From Flavobacteriaceae bacterium (GTDB lineage Bacteria > Bacteroidota > Bacteroidia > Flavobacteriales > Flavobacteriaceae): a stretch of 5,548 bases of DNA. The stretch spans positions 1-5,548 of the forward strand of contig JABSPP010000131.1 in NCBI GenBank assembly GCA_013214275.1, written 5' to 3'. Position numbers and translations under genes: made by a program. Positions 1 through 5,385 of this stretch are shown in pieces. The notes beneath the pieces are model-generated. The model did no database searches, was not told the origin of the DNA, and saw only the letters and a list, made by a program, of their open reading frames with translations. The first letter of the stretch is position 1, and the number at the start of each line of letters is the position of its first letter.

Positions 1-1911
1 AGTATCCATTCCTTACATAAAATTTCTAAGTTCAATGGAAAAGATGGAAAGCCACCAAAGATCTACAAGTTGGGTTCTGCAGCGTGGAAAAAAATCAAGC
101 AGAAAACTAAGAAAAGAGTCAAGGAGGTTGCTTTTGATCTCATTCAGCTGTATGCAAAACGAAAAATGCAAAAAGGATTTCAGTATGCCCCAGACACGCA
201 TATGCAACACGAGTTAGAAGCCAGCTTTTTATTCGAGGATACTCCCGACCAATTTTCGGCAACTCAGGACGTAAAAAAAGATATGGAAAACCAGCAACCT
301 ATGGATCGTCTCATTTGCGGTGATGTTGGTTTTGGAAAGACAGAGGTGGCTATCAGAGCTGCGTTTAAAGCGGTAGACAACGGGAAACAGGTGGCTATTT
401 TAGTGCCAACCACCATCTTAGCGTTTCAACATTTCAAGACCTTTTCAAAGCGGTTAAAAGACTTTCCTATTCAAGTGGATTATCTTAACAGATTCCGCTC
501 GACCAAAGAGCGCAACAATATAGTGAATGGAGTTAACGATGGAAGTATAGATATTGTTATTGGAACACACCAGCTTACCAATCAGAAAATAGCATTTAAA
601 GATTTGGGACTACTTATTATTGATGAGGAACAGAAATTTGGAGTTGCTGTGAAGGATAAATTAAAAACGTTAAAGGAAAATATAGATACACTCACCTTAA
701 CAGCGACTCCCATTCCAAGAACGCTCCAATTTAGCTTAATGGCGGCAAGAGACTTATCGGTAATCAGTACAGCTCCACCCAACCGCCATCCCATAGAAAC
801 TCAGGTGATCCGTTTTAGCGAGGAAGTCATTCGCGATGCGATCACCTATGAGATTTCCAGAGGTGGTCAGGTGTTTTTTATTCACAATCGAATTGAAAAT
901 ATCAAAGAGGTCGCAGGGATGTTACAAAGACTCATCCCAGATGCAAAGATTGGCATCGGGCACGGACAGATGGAAGGGAAAAAACTAGAGGAACTAATGC
1001 TCTCCTTTATGGACAACGAATTTGACGTACTGGTTTCCACAACCATTGTAGAAAGTGGTCTGGATATTACCAATGCCAATACTATTTTTATACATAACGC
1101 CAATAATTTTGGACTCTCTGATTTGCATCAGATGCGAGGACGGGTAGGGAGGTCTAACAAAAAAGCGTTCTGTTACCTCATCACTCCACCCCATCACATG
1201 ATGAGTGATAATGCGCGAAAACGCCTTCAGGCTTTAGAGCTGTTCTCTGATCTTGGGAGTGGGCTGAATATTGCCATGAAAGATCTAGAAATAAGAGGTG
1301 CAGGAGACTTGTTAGGTGGTGAGCAGAGTGGTTTTATAAATGATATTGGATTTGATACCTATCAAAAAATCTTACAAGAAGCCATTGAAGAACTTAAAGA
1401 AAATGAGTTTAAAACGCTATATCATACCGAAGATGCAACGCCAAAAGAGTTTGTCAAAGACGTACAGATAGATACTGACTTTGAAATTCTCTTCCCAGAC
1501 AATTATATCAACGTAATAACAGAACGACTCAATCTATACAGCGAATTATCTTCCATAGAAAATGAAGAGGATCTCAGGGCTTATGAGATGCGGTTGACAG
1601 ATCGATTTGGCGAATTGCCAATTCAGGCATTGGATTTATTAGATAGCCTACGTATAAAATGGTTGGCCAAGACATTTGGATTGGAAAAAATTGTTCTCAA
1701 ACAAAAACGAATGATTGGCTTTTTTGTCTCAGATCAACAAAGTGAATTCTACCAGACAGAAGGGTTCTCTCGTATGTTAAGATATGTTCAGCAACACCCA
1801 AAGACCTGTGTAATGAAAGAAAAACAAACCAAAGCAGGACTTCGATTGCTTGTAACCTTTATCAGGATTGATTCGGTAAAAACAGCGCTTGAGACACTGA
1901 AAAAGATATAG
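1..1911 (+). CDS. mfd: Transcription-repair coupling factor Mfd, 3' part (5' end outside window)
   Basis: Mfd is an ATP-driven DNA translocase. It recognises RNA polymerase stalled at a template-strand lesion, pushes it off and recruits UvrA for nucleotide excision repair. The frame is open from base 1, so the visible 636 residues are the C-terminal part of a protein that is usually about 1,100 aa in this group. It begins with SIHSLHKISKF, near the end of the RNA-polymerase-interacting region. The superfamily 2 motor follows: Walker A GDVGFGKTE (visible residues 107-115), DEEQ box (208-211), motif III TATPIPRT (234-241) and motif VI QMRGRVGRS (377-385). The stretch after it (about 390-430, with the EIRGAGDLLGGEQSG region) is the translocation motif shared with RecG. 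The last ~150 residues, including FPDNYINVITERLNLY and RFGELP, are the C-terminal TRCF domain. The frame is intact to the TAG at 1909-1911, with no damaged motif. The identification is certain from these motifs. Confidence 0.98.
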   Translation, partial: SIHSLHKISKFNGKDGKPPKIYKLGSAAWKKIKQKTKKRVKEVAFDLIQLYAKRKMQKGFQYAPDTHMQHELEASFLFEDTPDQFSATQDVKKDMENQQPMDRLICGDVGFGKTEVAIRAAFKAVDNGKQVAILVPTTILAFQHFKTFSKRLKDFPIQVDYLNRFRSTKERNNIVNGVNDGSIDIVIGTHQLTNQKIAFKDLGLLIIDEEQKFGVAVKDKLKTLKENIDTLTLTATPIPRTLQFSLMAARDLSVISTAPPNRHPIETQVIRFSEEVIRDAITYEISRGGQVFFIHNRIENIKEVAGMLQRLIPDAKIGIGHGQMEGKKLEELMLSFMDNEFDVLVSTTIVESGLDITNANTIFIHNANNFGLSDLHQMRGRVGRSNKKAFCYLITPPHHMMSDNARKRLQALELFSDLGSGLNIAMKDLEIRGAGDLLGGEQSGFINDIGFDTYQKILQEAIEELKENEFKTLYHTEDATPKEFVKDVQIDTDFEILFPDNYINVITERLNLYSELSSIENEEDLRAYEMRLTDRFGELPIQALDLLDSLRIKWLAKTFGLEKIVLKQKRMIGFFVSDQQSEFYQTEGFSRMLRYVQQHPKTCVMKEKQTKAGLRLLVTFIRIDSVKTALETLKKI

Positions 1912-2009
1912 CTCAAATGAAACTCTCACAAAGGGATTGGCCTTGTAAAGGCAAATATCTTAACAAGAGGGAATGGTTAAATACGAGATAGTTAGTGTAC
2001 ATTTAACAA

Positions 2010-2867
2010 GTGAAAAACAGCGACTCACATCACCTTTTGGGATTGCTTACAGCGACCCTATTCATTAGCACTTCGGGTGTTTTGGGCAAATATATTGCCA
2101 TGCCAACAGAGGTGATTATTTGGTTTCGTTCTGCCTTTGCCATGGTATTTTTGTACATTTTTTGTAAGGTAAAAAAAATCAGTTTAAAAGTCCATCATGC
2201 CAAAACCCATTTACCCCTAATTCTTAGCTCTTTATTTATGGCAGGGCATTGGATTACCTATTTTTATGCCCTAAAACTCTCCAATGTCGCTCTTGGAATG
2301 TTATCGCTATATACATTTCCGATGATCACCTCACTCCTTGAACCTATTTTTATGAAAACAACGTTAAACCCCATTCATTTGGTATTAGGAACCGTTGTTC
2401 TAACAGGATTATACATCCTAACACCAGAAGTTCATTTTGAAAGTTCTATGACACGAGGTATTTTATTTGGATTGTTTTCTGCGTTGTGTTATTCAATTCG
2501 TATTTTGATCCTCAAACAGCACGTAGCAAATTTTCACGGGAGTATGCTCATGTGCTATCAAACCACTGTGATCACCATTGTTTTGATTCCTGTTCTTTTC
2601 TTTTTAGATCTTTCGGCATTTTCATCACAATTTCCATATCTGCTGTTACTAGGATTACTGACCACCGCAATTGGCCATAGTTTGATGGTGCATTCTCTAA
2701 AATTCTTCGCTGCTTCTGCTGCCACCATTATCAGTAGTGTACAACCTGTTTTTGGAATTATTCTAGCCTTTTTTTTCTTGGGTGAGATTCCGCATGTCAA
2801 TACCTATATTGGCGGGGCATTGATTCTATCAACAGTCATTGTTGAGAGCATTCGATCAAAAAAATAG
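2010..2867 (+). CDS. EamA/DMT-family inner-membrane transporter
   Basis: This is a 285-aa hydrophobic protein of the drug/metabolite transporter superfamily (EamA type). It has about ten membrane segments in two homologous five-helix halves, the usual size and layout for the family. Supporting stretches are the N-terminal ATLFISTSGVLGKYIA, WFRSAFAMVFLYIF in helix 2, and the C-terminal SSVQPVFGIILAFFFLGE, which is the family's Pro and Gly-Glu signature near helix 9. The substrate cannot be told from sequence; relatives export amino acids, metabolites or drugs. The start is GTG at 2010, because an in-frame TAA lies at 2004-2006 and MKNSDSHHLLGLL leads straight into helix 1. It begins 98 bp after mfd on the same strand. 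I see no good promoter in the gap, so read-through from mfd is possible. The last codons, ATT CGA TCA AAA AAA TAG, recur downstream at the end of repeat copy A (see findings). The normal C-terminus may therefore have been replaced. Confidence 0.95.
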   Translation: MKNSDSHHLLGLLTATLFISTSGVLGKYIAMPTEVIIWFRSAFAMVFLYIFCKVKKISLKVHHAKTHLPLILSSLFMAGHWITYFYALKLSNVALGMLSLYTFPMITSLLEPIFMKTTLNPIHLVLGTVVLTGLYILTPEVHFESSMTRGILFGLFSALCYSIRILILKQHVANFHGSMLMCYQTTVITIVLIPVLFFLDLSAFSSQFPYLLLLGLLTTAIGHSLMVHSLKFFAASAATIISSVQPVFGIILAFFFLGEIPHVNTYIGGALILSTVIVESIRSKK

Positions 2868-3099
2868 GATGATTAGGTATTCCCACAAAACAATTTATGT
2901 CTAAGTGATACTCCTTTCAGAAGAAATTACGCTATGATACCCTCAAATTAAACTCTTCTGCGATATGTAAATTAGGACATCTCACAGCTAACCAAAAGTA
3001 GACGTTTTATAAAAATTGACCTAATTTTGTGCTCATAAAACCCAATATAGGAAGTGTTTATGACGATTATCGTTCAGAAAAACTATGCTATAATTTTAG
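2868..3099. other. Intergenic stretch between EamA gene and antitoxin promoter
   Basis: I see no credible gene on either strand here. The stretch is AT-rich. It contains GGTATTC at 2876-2882, which is the inverted complement of GAATACC at 3482-3488 in repeat copy A. It also has an 8-bp inverted pair, AAATTAGG (2969-2976) and CCTAATTT (3020-3027), with a 43-nt gap. No U-tract terminator follows the EamA gene. Confidence 0.5.
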
Positions 3100-3107
3100 T
3101 ATATTTG
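3100..3107 (+). promoter_or_regulatory. Predicted -7 promoter element of the toxin-antitoxin pair
   Basis: TATATTTG matches the Bacteroidota -7 consensus TAnnTTTG. It ends 17 nt before the antitoxin ATG, which would give a leader of about 10-13 nt. No convincing -33 TTG stands at the expected distance. The site lies inside the possible upstream extension of the antitoxin frame (GTG at 3029), which argues for the ATG at 3125. Confidence 0.5.
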
Positions 3108-3124
3108 TTGCATACAGCACTGTT

Positions 3125-3370
3125 ATGAGCACCGTAGAATTAAAAAACATAATTACTGAATCGCTTAAATCTGATGACTCAAATTTGTTTAAACAAATAG
3201 TAGAAGTCATTGAGAATTATAAGAAAAATAAGAACACTTCAATACTAACTGATTCGCAAAAAAAAGAGCTAGATGTCATCAGAGAACGCCATATTTCTGG
3301 AGAAAGTCGTTCTTACTCATGGCAAGAAATAAAGCAAGAACTCATGGACAAACATGGACTACAAGCTTGA
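3125..3370 (+). CDS. Addiction-module antitoxin (ParE/RelE-partner type), 81 aa
   Basis: This is a small, charged, mostly helical protein of the 'putative addiction module component' antitoxin family. These proteins neutralise a RelE/ParE-type toxin encoded immediately downstream. The C-terminal half carries the family pattern LTxxQKxELDxxRERHxSGES followed by YSWQEIKQEL (residues about 41-73); the first 30 residues form a predicted helix. The ATG at 3125 is chosen over the upstream GTG at 3029. MSTVELKNII resembles the start of known members, and a promoter element sits just before it. The toxin start (ATG 3354) overlaps its last 17 bp, the usual arrangement for these pairs. The reading frame is intact, but the toxin is not, so this may be an orphan antitoxin. 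It could still bind a related toxin elsewhere in the genome. Confidence 0.85.
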   Translation: MSTVELKNIITESLKSDDSNLFKQIVEVIENYKKNKNTSILTDSQKKELDVIRERHISGESRSYSWQEIKQELMDKHGLQA

Positions 3371-3419
3371 GGTTAAGGAAGAAGCTAGAGGTAAAACAAA
3401 ATATCAACAATTTTATTGA
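3354..3419 (+). pseudogene. Truncated RelE/ParE-type toxin, N-terminal remnant
   Basis: The frame starts with MDYKLEVKEEAR, which closely matches the N-terminus of flavobacterial ParE/RelE-superfamily toxins (first beta strand, then the start of helix 1). Such toxins are normally about 95-100 aa. Here homology stops after codon 12 (about base 3389), and a TGA at 3417-3419 ends the frame after 21 residues. I find no continuation of the toxin in any frame downstream. Almost the whole protein, including the C-terminal strands that carry the active surface, is therefore missing. The ATG overlaps the antitoxin gene by 17 bp, as in intact pairs. A deletion or replacement during rearrangement of this region is the simplest explanation. 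The remnant is recognised from the short N-terminal match and its position, not from a full domain. Confidence 0.7.
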
Positions 3420-3529
3420 GTTCTTTAAGCTCTAAAATTCTACAAAGACACCTCTAAAACAACACTTTTATGGGATATTTTGAATACCATTCGATCAAAA
3501 AAGTAGGGATGTGATTTTGTTGATATTTT
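3398..3529. repeat. 13-bp inverted repeat flanking repeat copy A
   Basis: AAAATATCAACAA at 3398-3410 is exactly inverted at 3517-3529 (TTGTTGATATTTT). The pair brackets repeat copy A and the proposed junction near 3502. Copy B has no such flanks. Its role is unknown; it could be a pair of protein-binding sites, or chance in AT-rich DNA. Confidence 0.45.
3437..3502 (+). repeat. 66-bp direct repeat, copy A
   Basis: This stretch matches 4089-4154 at 63 of 66 positions with no gaps; the differences are at 3452, 3458 and 3485. Its last 15 bases, CATTCGATCAAAAAA (3488-3502), also occur at 2849-2863 at the end of the EamA gene. Read in the frame ending with TAG at 3504-3506, copy A encodes ...WDILNTIRSKK-stop; the EamA gene ends ...VESIRSKK-stop. 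No start codon with a credible gene leads into this frame. Confidence 0.9.
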
Positions 3530-3547
3530 TGTGAATATTTATTTTTT

Positions 3548-3582
3548 TTTGTTTTAAAATACAAAATTATGTGTTACTTTTG
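3548..3582 (+). promoter_or_regulatory. Predicted promoter of the small RNA
   Basis: TACTTTTG at 3575-3582 is an exact match to the Bacteroidota -7 consensus TAnnTTTG. TTTG at 3548-3551 could be the -33 element, with a 23-nt gap, the long end of the accepted range. Transcription would start near 3587. No open frame follows; a hairpin-rich segment does. Confidence 0.6.
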
Positions 3583-3586
3583 TAGT

Positions 3587-3671
3587 GTTGTCTGCAACAA
3601 TAAATATGTAGAAAAACAAAGCTCCGATAAGGTGATAGCTTATCAGAGCCTAAGTCTTAGTTATTTTTTTT
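3587..3671 (+). ncRNA. Candidate structured small RNA, about 85 nt
   Basis: This segment runs from the predicted start downstream of an exact -7 element to an oligo-U run. It shows a 5' hairpin TGTTG-TCTG-CAACA (3586-3599), an A-rich linker, and a strong stem pairing 3621-3631 (GCTCCGATAAG) with 3639-3649 (CTTATCAGAGC). That stem has ten of eleven pairs, one C/A mismatch and the 7-nt loop GTGATAG. CTAAG/CTTAG and a run of U at 3664-3671 follow. There is no ORF: the only ATG is followed directly by TAG. The 3' end meets the end of the convergent ORF on the other strand. I do not recognise the family. Its setting in a defence- or toxin-like islet makes an antitoxin-type or regulatory RNA conceivable, but this is inference. 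Confidence 0.5.
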
Positions 3672-3678
3672 AACTAAG
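3656..3678. terminator. Perfect 8-bp inverted repeat with T7 loop, likely terminator
   Basis: CTTAGTTA (3656-3663) and TAACTAAG (3671-3678) pair perfectly around seven T residues. On the plus strand, the U-run after the strong hairpin at 3621-3649 could end the small RNA. The stop codon of the minus-strand frame (3657-3659) lies inside it. CTAAG at 3650-3654 can compete for the left arm. Confidence 0.45.
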
Positions 3679-4049
3679 AGGTGAATAAGGGTAAACTTCA
3701 TTAATGTTCCCTTCTTCGACTTCCTTTCTAACCTAAAGAGTGTACATTCACAATCTTTCGGTAATTTAAATTTAACCATTTTACGTATGGTTTTAGTTAA
3801 TAAAAAACAAAGTCCTTGATATTCTTCAAGGATTTTGTTATTAGCAGCCAGCCTGCTAATGTCTTGTGGATAATTATCCAATATTTTAATGAACTTGTTT
3901 TCTTCAATAGATTGCCAGACAAATATCTGAAAATAGGGAAGAGATAAAAAGCCCTACTTATTCACAAATACTGGGTAGTTTTTAACAAAATGACTCTTTG
4001 TTAATTGTGAGTGATCAAATTTGAGTTTACGACCTATAAAGTAAATCAT
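3657..4049 (-). pseudogene. Uncharacterised minus-strand frame with an in-frame stop (31 + 98 codons)
   Basis: The frame starts at ATG 4049-4047 with MIYFIGRKLKFDHSQLTK and meets a TAG at 3956-3954 after 31 codons. It then continues in the same frame without another stop to TAA 3659-3657. The second part reads ...FQIFVWQSIEENKFIKIL and later KTIRKMVKFKLPKDCEC, with a basic C-terminus. If the stop were a sense codon the product would be 130 aa. If it is read literally, the downstream part could only begin at a weak start such as TTG near 3881 (74 aa). The composition looks protein-like on both sides of the stop, so I read it as one gene broken by a nonsense mutation. I do not recognise the family. 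It lies wholly between the two 66-bp repeats and converges on the small RNA. Confidence 0.45.
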
Positions 4050-4088
4050 ATTGATAAAGCCTCATTAAGCACATGGATCAAGCCCTAG

Positions 4089-4154
4089 ATTCTACAAAGA
4101 CACTTCTATAACAACACTTTTATGGGATATTTTGAAGACCATTCGATCAAAAAA
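4089..4154 (+). repeat. 66-bp direct repeat, copy B
   Basis: This is the second copy of the repeat at 3437-3502, with 63/66 identity and an exact 652-bp offset. It ends in the shared 15-mer (4140-4154). Its A-run is extended to nine (4149-4157) and leads directly into the 3' end of the minus-strand kinase-like gene. An open frame through it ends ...KTIRSKKKPLD-stop at 4167-4169. Confidence 0.9.
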
Positions 4155-4173
4155 AAACCACTAGATTAGATGG
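4149..4173 (-). terminator. Predicted intrinsic terminator of the kinase-like gene
   Basis: Read on the minus strand, CCATCTAATCTAGTGG (4173-4158) can fold as CCA-CTA/TAG-TGG with one bulged T and a 3-nt loop. Nine T residues (4157-4149) follow at once. The stop codon TAA (4168-4166) lies in the hairpin. The U-run is the extended A-tract of repeat copy B. The stem is short, so efficiency is uncertain. Confidence 0.5.
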
Positions 4174-5221
4174 AAGTTACATCCTCATAATTTCGCTTGA
4201 CATAGGCAAGGGCAGTTTCCAAAATTTCTCCCATGCTTGAGCTTTTCTTAAACTGTATATCTTTAGTAAAATTAAAAATCTGATTTTTTAATGTGGTGAT
4301 ACGATCTGCCGTAGAAATGGTATCTTTTTTAACACAATTGATAAGTGCTGTTATTCGATCATCAAAACTAAGCATTCTCTTCACCATGATAGAACGCTCC
4401 TCTACCATATACTGCTCTATAGACCTATCTTGTAGTTTGGCTCTTACCATAGAAACCATGGGATTATTCTCTTTAGAATATTGAGGTCTGTAAACATTAA
4501 ACTTCCCTTCGTAAGATTGTTGACCAAAATCAATAGACCTAATTTTGTACACCACATGGTCAAAATCATGAACAGGAACAATTACATAATTGTAGGAACG
4601 CATATCACCTAGAAGACGCATCATACAGCGTTCGTTAAACTTCACAAATTCCTTGGCAATCTGAGATTTTTCAGATTCAGAACATTTGGGTAGTAAATCT
4701 TTGATAAACGTATCGCCTGGAATGCCCGCTATGTGCTCTTCGATTAGGGTATTTTTGTATACCAAAAAATTAAGGTTGTAGGGCGACAACATGTGCTCTA
4801 GTTCCAGCCCATAAATACGGGATGCATCTGTTTTTTTGACATAAAAATATGTGTAATTATCATTCAAGATATTCCTAACTTTTACGCGGAAAGGTTTGGA
4901 ATTGGCAAACATGCAATAGTCAATTGCATCAATGTTTAGATATTGAATGTTTTTCTCATTTCCATCAGAATGTAAAATATTATAGATTTTTTTCAAGCTC
5001 AAATCAATCTCCTTCCGATCAAACTCAGAATAGTAGACCCGCTCCCATAGAGTATCCTTCCCATCCTTGTCATGAACAATCACCGAGCCCTGAACTCTAA
5101 GTAAATCCTCATAAAAAATAGGAATTTTAATTTTCCGCTTGTATTCACTTAAGTAATTGTCTAATGTCTGGTTAACAGGGAATGCAGGCTTTTTCTTTGA
5201 AATAAGTTTTTCTTCCTTCAT
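4166..5221 (-). CDS. Conserved-type protein of unknown function with kinase-like motifs, 351 aa
   Basis: This is a complete soluble-looking protein with no signal peptide or membrane segment and a Lys-rich start (MKEEKLISKKKPAFP). I do not recognise a named family. The middle resembles a divergent protein-kinase/aminoglycoside-phosphotransferase fold. It has YFYVKK (Lys129/130), then GLELEH (Glu140/142) and a hinge-like LIEEHIAGIPGDTF (159-172). GDMRSYN (205-211) follows, with Asp and Asn spaced as in the HxDxxxxN catalytic loop, and then IDFGQQ (230-235) like the DFG metal-binding motif. The order and rough spacing fit, but no glycine-rich loop is evident and the catalytic His is replaced. 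Kinase activity is therefore inference. The ATG at 5221 overlaps the stop of a 31-aa ORF, suggesting translational coupling. A U-tract terminator follows the stop. The frame is intact and typical of chromosomal genes here. Confidence 0.92.
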   Translation of the reverse strand: MKEEKLISKKKPAFPVNQTLDNYLSEYKRKIKIPIFYEDLLRVQGSVIVHDKDGKDTLWERVYYSEFDRKEIDLSLKKIYNILHSDGNEKNIQYLNIDAIDYCMFANSKPFRVKVRNILNDNYTYFYVKKTDASRIYGLELEHMLSPYNLNFLVYKNTLIEEHIAGIPGDTFIKDLLPKCSESEKSQIAKEFVKFNERCMMRLLGDMRSYNYVIVPVHDFDHVVYKIRSIDFGQQSYEGKFNVYRPQYSKENNPMVSMVRAKLQDRSIEQYMVEERSIMVKRMLSFDDRITALINCVKKDTISTADRITTLKNQIFNFTKDIQFKKSSSMGEILETALAYVKRNYEDVTSI

Positions 5222-5313
5222 CCGTTTAAATCGATTTTGACACGTTGTGATATATCGTTTCCATCTGTTAAAATATTGCCCTTTATGTAACGAGTATCTT
5301 CACCGGGACCCAT
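5218..5313 (-). CDS. Small leader ORF, 31 aa, translationally coupled to the kinase-like gene
   Basis: ATG 5313-5311 opens a 31-codon frame beginning MGPGEDTRYIKGN and ending SQRVKIDLNG. Its TGA (5220-5218) overlaps the ATG of the next gene as ATGA. A -7 element TACTTTTG lies 16 nt upstream (5337-5330), so this is the first ORF of the transcript, with a leader of about 10 nt. The arrangement suggests a translated small protein, or a leader that sets translation of the kinase-like gene. The peptide is hydrophilic with mixed charge, and I do not recognise it. A non-coding 5' leader containing a chance frame is the alternative; the exact ATGA junction and promoter spacing argue against that. Confidence 0.55.
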   Translation of the reverse strand: MGPGEDTRYIKGNILTDGNDISQRVKIDLNG

Positions 5314-5329
5314 GCTAAAGACGGTTCTT

Positions 5330-5337
5330 CAAAAGTA
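5330..5337 (-). promoter_or_regulatory. Predicted -7 promoter element for the small ORF / kinase-like operon
   Basis: Read on the minus strand this is TACTTTTG, an exact TAnnTTTG match, 16 nt before the small ORF's ATG. At the expected -33 distance stands TTTC, a weak match to TTTG, inside the inverted repeat at 5351-5367. Confidence 0.55.
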
Positions 5338-5350
5338 GCTCTTTTTTAGA

Positions 5351-5367
5351 ACAGTCTTTGAAACTGT
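5351..5367. promoter_or_regulatory. Inverted repeat in the divergent intergenic region, possible operator
   Basis: ACAGT (5351-5355) and ACTGT (5363-5367) flank CTTTGAA. The site overlaps the -33 region of the minus-strand promoter and lies just upstream of the plus-strand gene at 5386. A T-run before it and an A-run after it (5342-5347, 5370-5376) extend the symmetry. It is short and has the wrong polarity for a terminator in either direction. Confidence 0.3.
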
Positions 5368-5385
5368 AGAAAAAAACTGGCAATC

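Noticed and set aside
582..1197. Open frames on the minus strand across mfd, and frames overlapping the EamA and kinase-like genes on the other strand or in another frame
   Set aside because: They are shadows of well-supported genes, with no recognisable protein features of their own.
1939..1953. GCCTT-GTA-AAGGC hairpin after mfd as a terminator
   Set aside because: The stem has only 5 bp with a 3-nt loop, and no U-run follows.
1917..1991. A 24-codon frame (MKLSQRDWPCK...) between mfd and the EamA gene
   Set aside because: It is short, with no promoter, no recognisable sequence and no coupling to the next gene; a chance frame is likely.
2969..3027. AAATTAGG/CCTAATTT inverted repeat as a mobile-element end pair or terminator
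   Set aside because: The 8-bp arms with a 43-nt gap in AT-rich DNA are easily chance; there is no target duplication and no U-run.
3029..3124. Longer antitoxin start at GTG 3029
   Set aside because: The extra 32 residues do not resemble the family, and the best promoter element lies inside them.
3409..3439. AATTTTA/TAAAATT hairpin after the toxin remnant as its terminator
   Set aside because: The stem is AT-only at its base with a bulge, and no U-run follows.
3437..4154. The 66-bp repeats at module ends as integron attC sites with gene cassettes
   Set aside because: The size and cassette-like spacing fit, but the repeats are not imperfect palindromes and lack the RYYYAAC/GTTRRRY core sites; no integrase is in view.
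2849..4157. A CRISPR array based on the thrice-occurring 15-mer
   Set aside because: Spacing of about 640-650 bp and only three copies do not fit; no cas genes are present.
5341..5377. The T-run/hairpin/A-run at 5341-5377 as a terminator
   Set aside because: The T-run precedes and the A-run follows the stem on both strands, which is the wrong order for intrinsic termination.
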